Shown here piece after piece: positions 6,160 to 8,410 of a DNA stretch of 8,410 nucleotides (position 1 is its first letter; each line of letters begins with the position of its first letter). The notes beneath the pieces are model-generated. The model was given only the letters and a program-made list of their open reading frames with translations, ran no database searches and was not told the origin of the DNA. Made by a program: the position numbers and the translations under genes. The stretch comes from Alcaligenaceae bacterium. Its GTDB lineage: Bacteria > Pseudomonadota > Gammaproteobacteria > Burkholderiales > Burkholderiaceae_B. The stretch lies in contig JAAZDZ010000094.1 of the NCBI GenBank assembly GCA_012512545.1, positions 1-8,410 of the forward strand, written 5' to 3'.

Positions 6160-6945
6160 ATGAACCAGCATTGGGAGCACCATGCTCAACTGACCGTTGA
6201 CGAACAGGGCATCGCCACGCTGCGCATGGTCAATGCGGGCAGCCTGAACATTCTCAGCACCCCCGTCATCAAAGCCTTGCGCGCGGCGCTGGCCGAAGTG
6301 GCGCAACGCGACGAAGTGCGTGTAGTGGTACTGCGCGGCGATGGCGACAAGGCGTTTGTAGCGGGCGCCGACATCAAGGAAATGGCCAATCTCACCAAAA
6401 CCAGCGCTGCAACGTTCATCGACGGACTGCGCCAGCTCTGCGACGACGTGCGCCACCTGCGTGTGCCTGTCATCGCGCGCATCCCTGGCTGGTGCCTGGG
6501 GGGCGGGCTGGAATTCGCGCTGGCCTGCGATCTGCGCATCGGCTCCGATCAGGCCAGGCTGGGCATGCCGGAAGTCAAGGTGGGCATTCCTTCCATTATT
6601 CACGCCGCGCTGCTGCCGCGCATTGTCGGGCAGGCCCGCACCAACTGGCTGCTGCTCACTGGAGAAATCCTCGACGCCGGGGAATCGCTGGAATACGGGC
6701 TGCTGAACCGCGTCGTGCCGGCCGAAGCGCTGGACACGGAAATCGACCGTGTGGCAAAACTGATGGCGGGCTTCGGCCCGGTGGCCCTGGCCCAGCAAAA
6801 ACGCCTGCTGCGCGAATGGGAGCAGGAGCCCCTGGAAACCTCTATTCTGAATGGCGTAAAAGAATTCGCGCAGGCGTTCGATACGGGTGAGCCGCAGCGC
6901 TATATGGGCGAATTCGTGGAGGCTCAAAAGCAAAAGTCGCGCTGA
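6160..6945 (+). CDS. Enoyl-CoA hydratase/isomerase (crotonase family)
   Basis: A 261-residue single-domain crotonase, the normal family length. The oxyanion-hole segment is AFVAGADIKEM (66-76), and the second one lies in IPGWCLGGGLEFALACD (108-124). Both acid/base glutamates of true hydratases are present, E118 in GGGLEFA and E138 in GMPEVKVG, so water addition to a 2-enoyl-CoA is the likeliest reaction. The loop after E138 reads GIPSIIHAALLPRIVG (142-157) in place of the usual Pro-Gly-x-Gly-Gly-Thr-Gln-Arg-Leu, which marks a subfamily distinct from the hydratase half of the FadJ-like protein. An ATG at 6160 with AAGGA 9 nt upstream is a better start than a possible ATG at 6073, which would lie inside the CoA-transferase gene in another frame. 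It is probably co-transcribed with the CoA-transferase. Isomerase, hydrolase or aldol-type crotonase activities cannot be excluded. Confidence 0.93.
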   Translation: MNQHWEHHAQLTVDEQGIATLRMVNAGSLNILSTPVIKALRAALAEVAQRDEVRVVVLRGDGDKAFVAGADIKEMANLTKTSAATFIDGLRQLCDDVRHLRVPVIARIPGWCLGGGLEFALACDLRIGSDQARLGMPEVKVGIPSIIHAALLPRIVGQARTNWLLLTGEILDAGESLEYGLLNRVVPAEALDTEIDRVAKLMAGFGPVALAQQKRLLREWEQEPLETSILNGVKEFAQAFDTGEPQRYMGEFVEAQKQKSR

Positions 6946-6995
6946 CGCTGCCGCCCCGGCTACACATGCGGCAACAGGGAAAAGTCGTTACGATC

Positions 6996-7023
6996 ATAGA
7001 GGCTGGAGCCTTCCAGCCTCTAT
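6996..7023. repeat. Perfect 12-bp inverted repeat directly upstream of the LysR gene
   Basis: ATAGAGGCTGGA (6996-7007) and TCCAGCCTCTAT (7012-7023) are exact inverted arms around a GCCT loop. It begins 50 nt after the hydratase stop codon and ends one base before the LysR Shine-Dalgarno. Without a following T-run it is a poor intrinsic terminator. It could be an RNA hairpin between the two genes or a DNA-level LysR autoregulatory dyad. Confidence 0.7.
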
Positions 7024-7024
7024 T

Positions 7025-7032
7025 GGAAAGGA
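7025..7032 (+). promoter_or_regulatory. Ribosome binding site that fixes the TTG start of the LysR gene
   Basis: GGAAAGGA ends 6 nt before TTG at 7039. No ATG or GTG lies in frame near the expected N-terminus of the helix-turn-helix domain, and the next Met is residue 57, so this site is the main argument for a TTG start. Confidence 0.75.
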
Positions 7033-7038
7033 ACGGGT

Positions 7039-7953
7039 TTGCATTACGAATTGAAAGATCTCAGGCTGTTCCAGGCCATCGCCGAAGCGGGCAATCTGTC
7101 GGCGGGCGCGGCCGCCATACACCTCACCGCATCATCGGCCAGCTATCGCCTGAAGAACCTGGAATATGCCGTAGGCGGCCCGCTTTTCATACGCACGCCC
7201 AAAGGCATGTCGCTCACCCCCGCCGGCGAAGTGCTGGCCCGGCATGCCAGGAAACTGCTGGCCGATGTGCAGACCATGCACGCCGAACTGGGCGCCTATT
7301 CCCGAAACCTGCGCGGCAGTGTCCGGCTGCTGGTGAACAGCAGCTCTCTCAACAGCTTCATCATCCCCAGTCTGGCCCGCTTCCTGATCACCAACACCAA
7401 CTTCAATGTTGACCTGAAAGAACAGGAAAGCCCCACCATCAGCCAGGCCATTGAAGAAGGCCAGGCTGAGATAGGCGTAGGCGCGGGGCTGGAAGAGCGG
7501 CCCGGCCTGCGCCGCGAACTCTACGCTGTGGACAGGCTGGTCTGCGTGGTGCAACCGGGCCACCCGCTGACCCATGCCGACAGCACGGCCTTTGCAGATG
7601 TGCTGGCCCATGATCTGGTATCCGTAGACCGCAACAGCAGCAATTTTCTGTATCTCAGCCATCAGGCCCGGCTTGCCGGCCTGCCTATGCAGGTCCGTGT
7701 GCACGTGCATAACTTCAGCGCCCTGATCTACATGGTTCAGGCCGGGGTGGGCGCTGCCGTCGTTCCCTTCAATACAGCACAGGAAGCGGCCCGCCAGGGC
7801 CTTGTTGTCGCCCTGCCCCTGACCGACCCATGGGCCGCGCGTGAACTCTATCTCGTTCACGCCAACGAACCGGATCAAGCCGAGCTGGTACGCGAATTCG
7901 CCGGTATTTTGCTGAACGACCCTCAGGTCGCCGCCACTCGCGAAGAACACTAG
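7039..7953 (+). CDS. LysR-type transcriptional regulator
   Basis: DNA-binding regulator of 304 residues, typical for the family. The winged helix-turn-helix is at about residues 4-63: LKDLRLFQAIAEAGNLSAGA, the recognition-helix stretch LTASSASYRLKNLE (29-42), and the wing GGPLFIRTPKGMSLTPAGE (46-64). A linker helix (about 65-90) leads to the periplasmic-binding-protein-like effector domain (about 93-295), with RGSVRLLVNSSS, EIGVGAGLEE, LVCVVQPGHPL (167-177) and VQAGVGAAVVPF (233-244). Translation starts at TTG, supported by a close Shine-Dalgarno. It lies in the same direction as the CoA-transferase and hydratase genes but is separated by 93 nt containing a strong inverted repeat, so it may have its own promoter. 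Nearby CoA-catabolic operons are the natural targets, and the divergent region at 4691-4961 is the place to look for its sites; this is inference. A DNA-binding family is certain, the effector is not. Confidence 0.94.
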   Translation: MHYELKDLRLFQAIAEAGNLSAGAAAIHLTASSASYRLKNLEYAVGGPLFIRTPKGMSLTPAGEVLARHARKLLADVQTMHAELGAYSRNLRGSVRLLVNSSSLNSFIIPSLARFLITNTNFNVDLKEQESPTISQAIEEGQAEIGVGAGLEERPGLRRELYAVDRLVCVVQPGHPLTHADSTAFADVLAHDLVSVDRNSSNFLYLSHQARLAGLPMQVRVHVHNFSALIYMVQAGVGAAVVPFNTAQEAARQGLVVALPLTDPWAARELYLVHANEPDQAELVREFAGILLNDPQVAATREEH

Positions 7954-7988
7954 CCCCCGCCGGTGCTATGCTCAATCGCTTCACCCAC

Positions 7989-7993
7989 AGGAG
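7989..7993 (+). promoter_or_regulatory. Ribosome binding site of the aldo/keto reductase
   Basis: AGGAG lies 11 nt before the ATG at 8005, slightly longer than optimal spacing. It supports this start, which also matches the conserved aldo/keto reductase N-terminus. Confidence 0.6.
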
Positions 7994-8004
7994 ACAAACG
8001 GATC

Positions 8005-8410
8005 ATGGAATACCGCAATCTGGGCCGCAGCCCCTTGAAGATTTCCCCCCTTACTCTGGGCACGATGATGTTTGGCGGCGCCACCGATGCCGCTGAATCC
8101 CTGCGCATCGTCCACGACGCCCGGGACAGCGGCATCAACTCCATGGACACAGCCGATGTCTACAACAATGGCGAAACCGAAAAAGTGCTGGCCAAAGCGA
8201 TTGCGGGCGAACGCCATCGCTGGGTGCTGGCCAGCAAAGTCGGCAATCGCATGGGGGACGGCCCCAACCAGCATGGCTTTTCCAGAAAGTGGGTGGTGGA
8301 AGGCGTGGAAGCCAGCCTGCGCCGCCTGCAGACCGACTATCTGGACATCGTGTACCTGCACCGCGATTTCCCCGGCCAATCTCTTGAGGAACCCTTGCGA
8401 GCCATGGACG
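8005..8410 (+). CDS. Aldo/keto reductase, 3' partial
   Basis: NADPH-dependent oxidoreductase of the (beta/alpha)8 aldo/keto reductase superfamily, which interconverts carbonyls and alcohols in the cytoplasm. The first 135 residues are present and the gene runs off the window end. The start MEYRNLGRSPLKISPLTLGT is typical of the YajO/Tas-like bacterial group. The whole catalytic tetrad is visible: D48 and Y53 in MDTADVYNNGETE (47-59), K78 in LASKVG and H119 in YLHRD. Two asparagines (54-55) follow the tyrosine where Gly is common in relatives. It begins 51 nt after the LysR stop, in the same direction, so read-through from the LysR gene is possible. A link to the acyl-CoA pathway is not shown; these enzymes are widespread and broad in substrate range. 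Confidence 0.92.
   Translation, partial: MEYRNLGRSPLKISPLTLGTMMFGGATDAAESLRIVHDARDSGINSMDTADVYNNGETEKVLAKAIAGERHRWVLASKVGNRMGDGPNQHGFSRKWVVEGVEASLRRLQTDYLDIVYLHRDFPGQSLEEPLRAMD

Noticed and set aside
6121..6933. Minus-strand open frame of 270 codons opposite the enoyl-CoA hydratase
   Set aside because: It covers the whole hydratase gene in antisense, with no motif and a Gln/His/Arg-rich composition; it is a shadow.
6949..6973. Short inverted repeat TGCCGC/GCGGCA after the hydratase gene
   Set aside because: Arms of 6 bp with a 13-nt spacer in GC-rich DNA are expected by chance, and it lacks a T-run; the 6996-7023 repeat is far stronger.
7132..7950. Minus-strand open frame of 272 codons opposite the LysR gene
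   Set aside because: The LysR frame has intact family motifs along its whole length, while the antisense frame has low-complexity composition and no recognisable domain.
1..8410. Search for CRISPR arrays, tRNA or rRNA genes, insertion sequences, attachment sites, toxin-antitoxin or defence genes
   Set aside because: No regularly spaced repeats, cloverleaf, transposase or integrase motifs, or defence-type domains were seen. The window reads as ordinary metabolic chromosome.

Overview
The window looks like part of a Burkholderiales genome, most likely from the Alcaligenaceae (Bordetella/Achromobacter/Pusillimonas type). The grounds are the high GC content by eye, dense gene packing, a Bug-family periplasmic binding protein of the kind greatly expanded in that family, and CoA-transferase and enoyl-CoA hydratase genes of the same flavour. 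This is a judgement from protein style; no RNA gene or housekeeping marker is present to fix the taxonomy.

Layout. (1) 1-914, plus strand: a Bug/TctC solute-binding protein cut off only in its signal peptide. (2) 915-1034: a convergent gap with two hairpins. (3) 4690-1035, minus strand: a tight three-gene unit, in transcription order a DUF35 Zn-ribbon/OB-fold protein, a thiolase-fold protein of the SCP-x type, and a FadJ-like hydratase/3-hydroxyacyl-CoA dehydrogenase. The first two overlap by ATGA and the last two are 9 nt apart. (4) 4691-4961: a 271-nt divergent control region with two dyads. (5) 4962-6945, plus strand: a class III (CaiB/BaiF) CoA-transferase and a single-domain enoyl-CoA hydratase, 22 nt apart. 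(6) 6996-7953: a perfect 12-bp hairpin directly ahead of a LysR-type regulator that starts at TTG. (7) 8005 to the end: the first 135 residues of an aldo/keto reductase.

How the genes could work together (inference): a carboxylate is imported, possibly with help from the Bug protein, and charged with CoA by the class III transferase. It is then dehydrogenated by an enzyme not in this window and hydrated by one of the two crotonase enzymes. It is finally cleaved by the thiolase-fold/DUF35 pair or oxidised by the FadJ-like enzyme. The LysR protein is the obvious candidate regulator.

The most interesting point is that the thiolase-fold protein lacks both catalytic cysteines of true thiolases and is coupled to a stand-alone DUF35 partner. 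That architecture matches the actinobacterial steroid side-chain aldolase Ltp2-ChsH2(DUF35) better than a beta-ketothiolase. The minus-strand operon may therefore encode a CoA-dependent retro-aldol route for a substrate whose beta carbon cannot be oxidised. The substrate cannot be read from the sequence.
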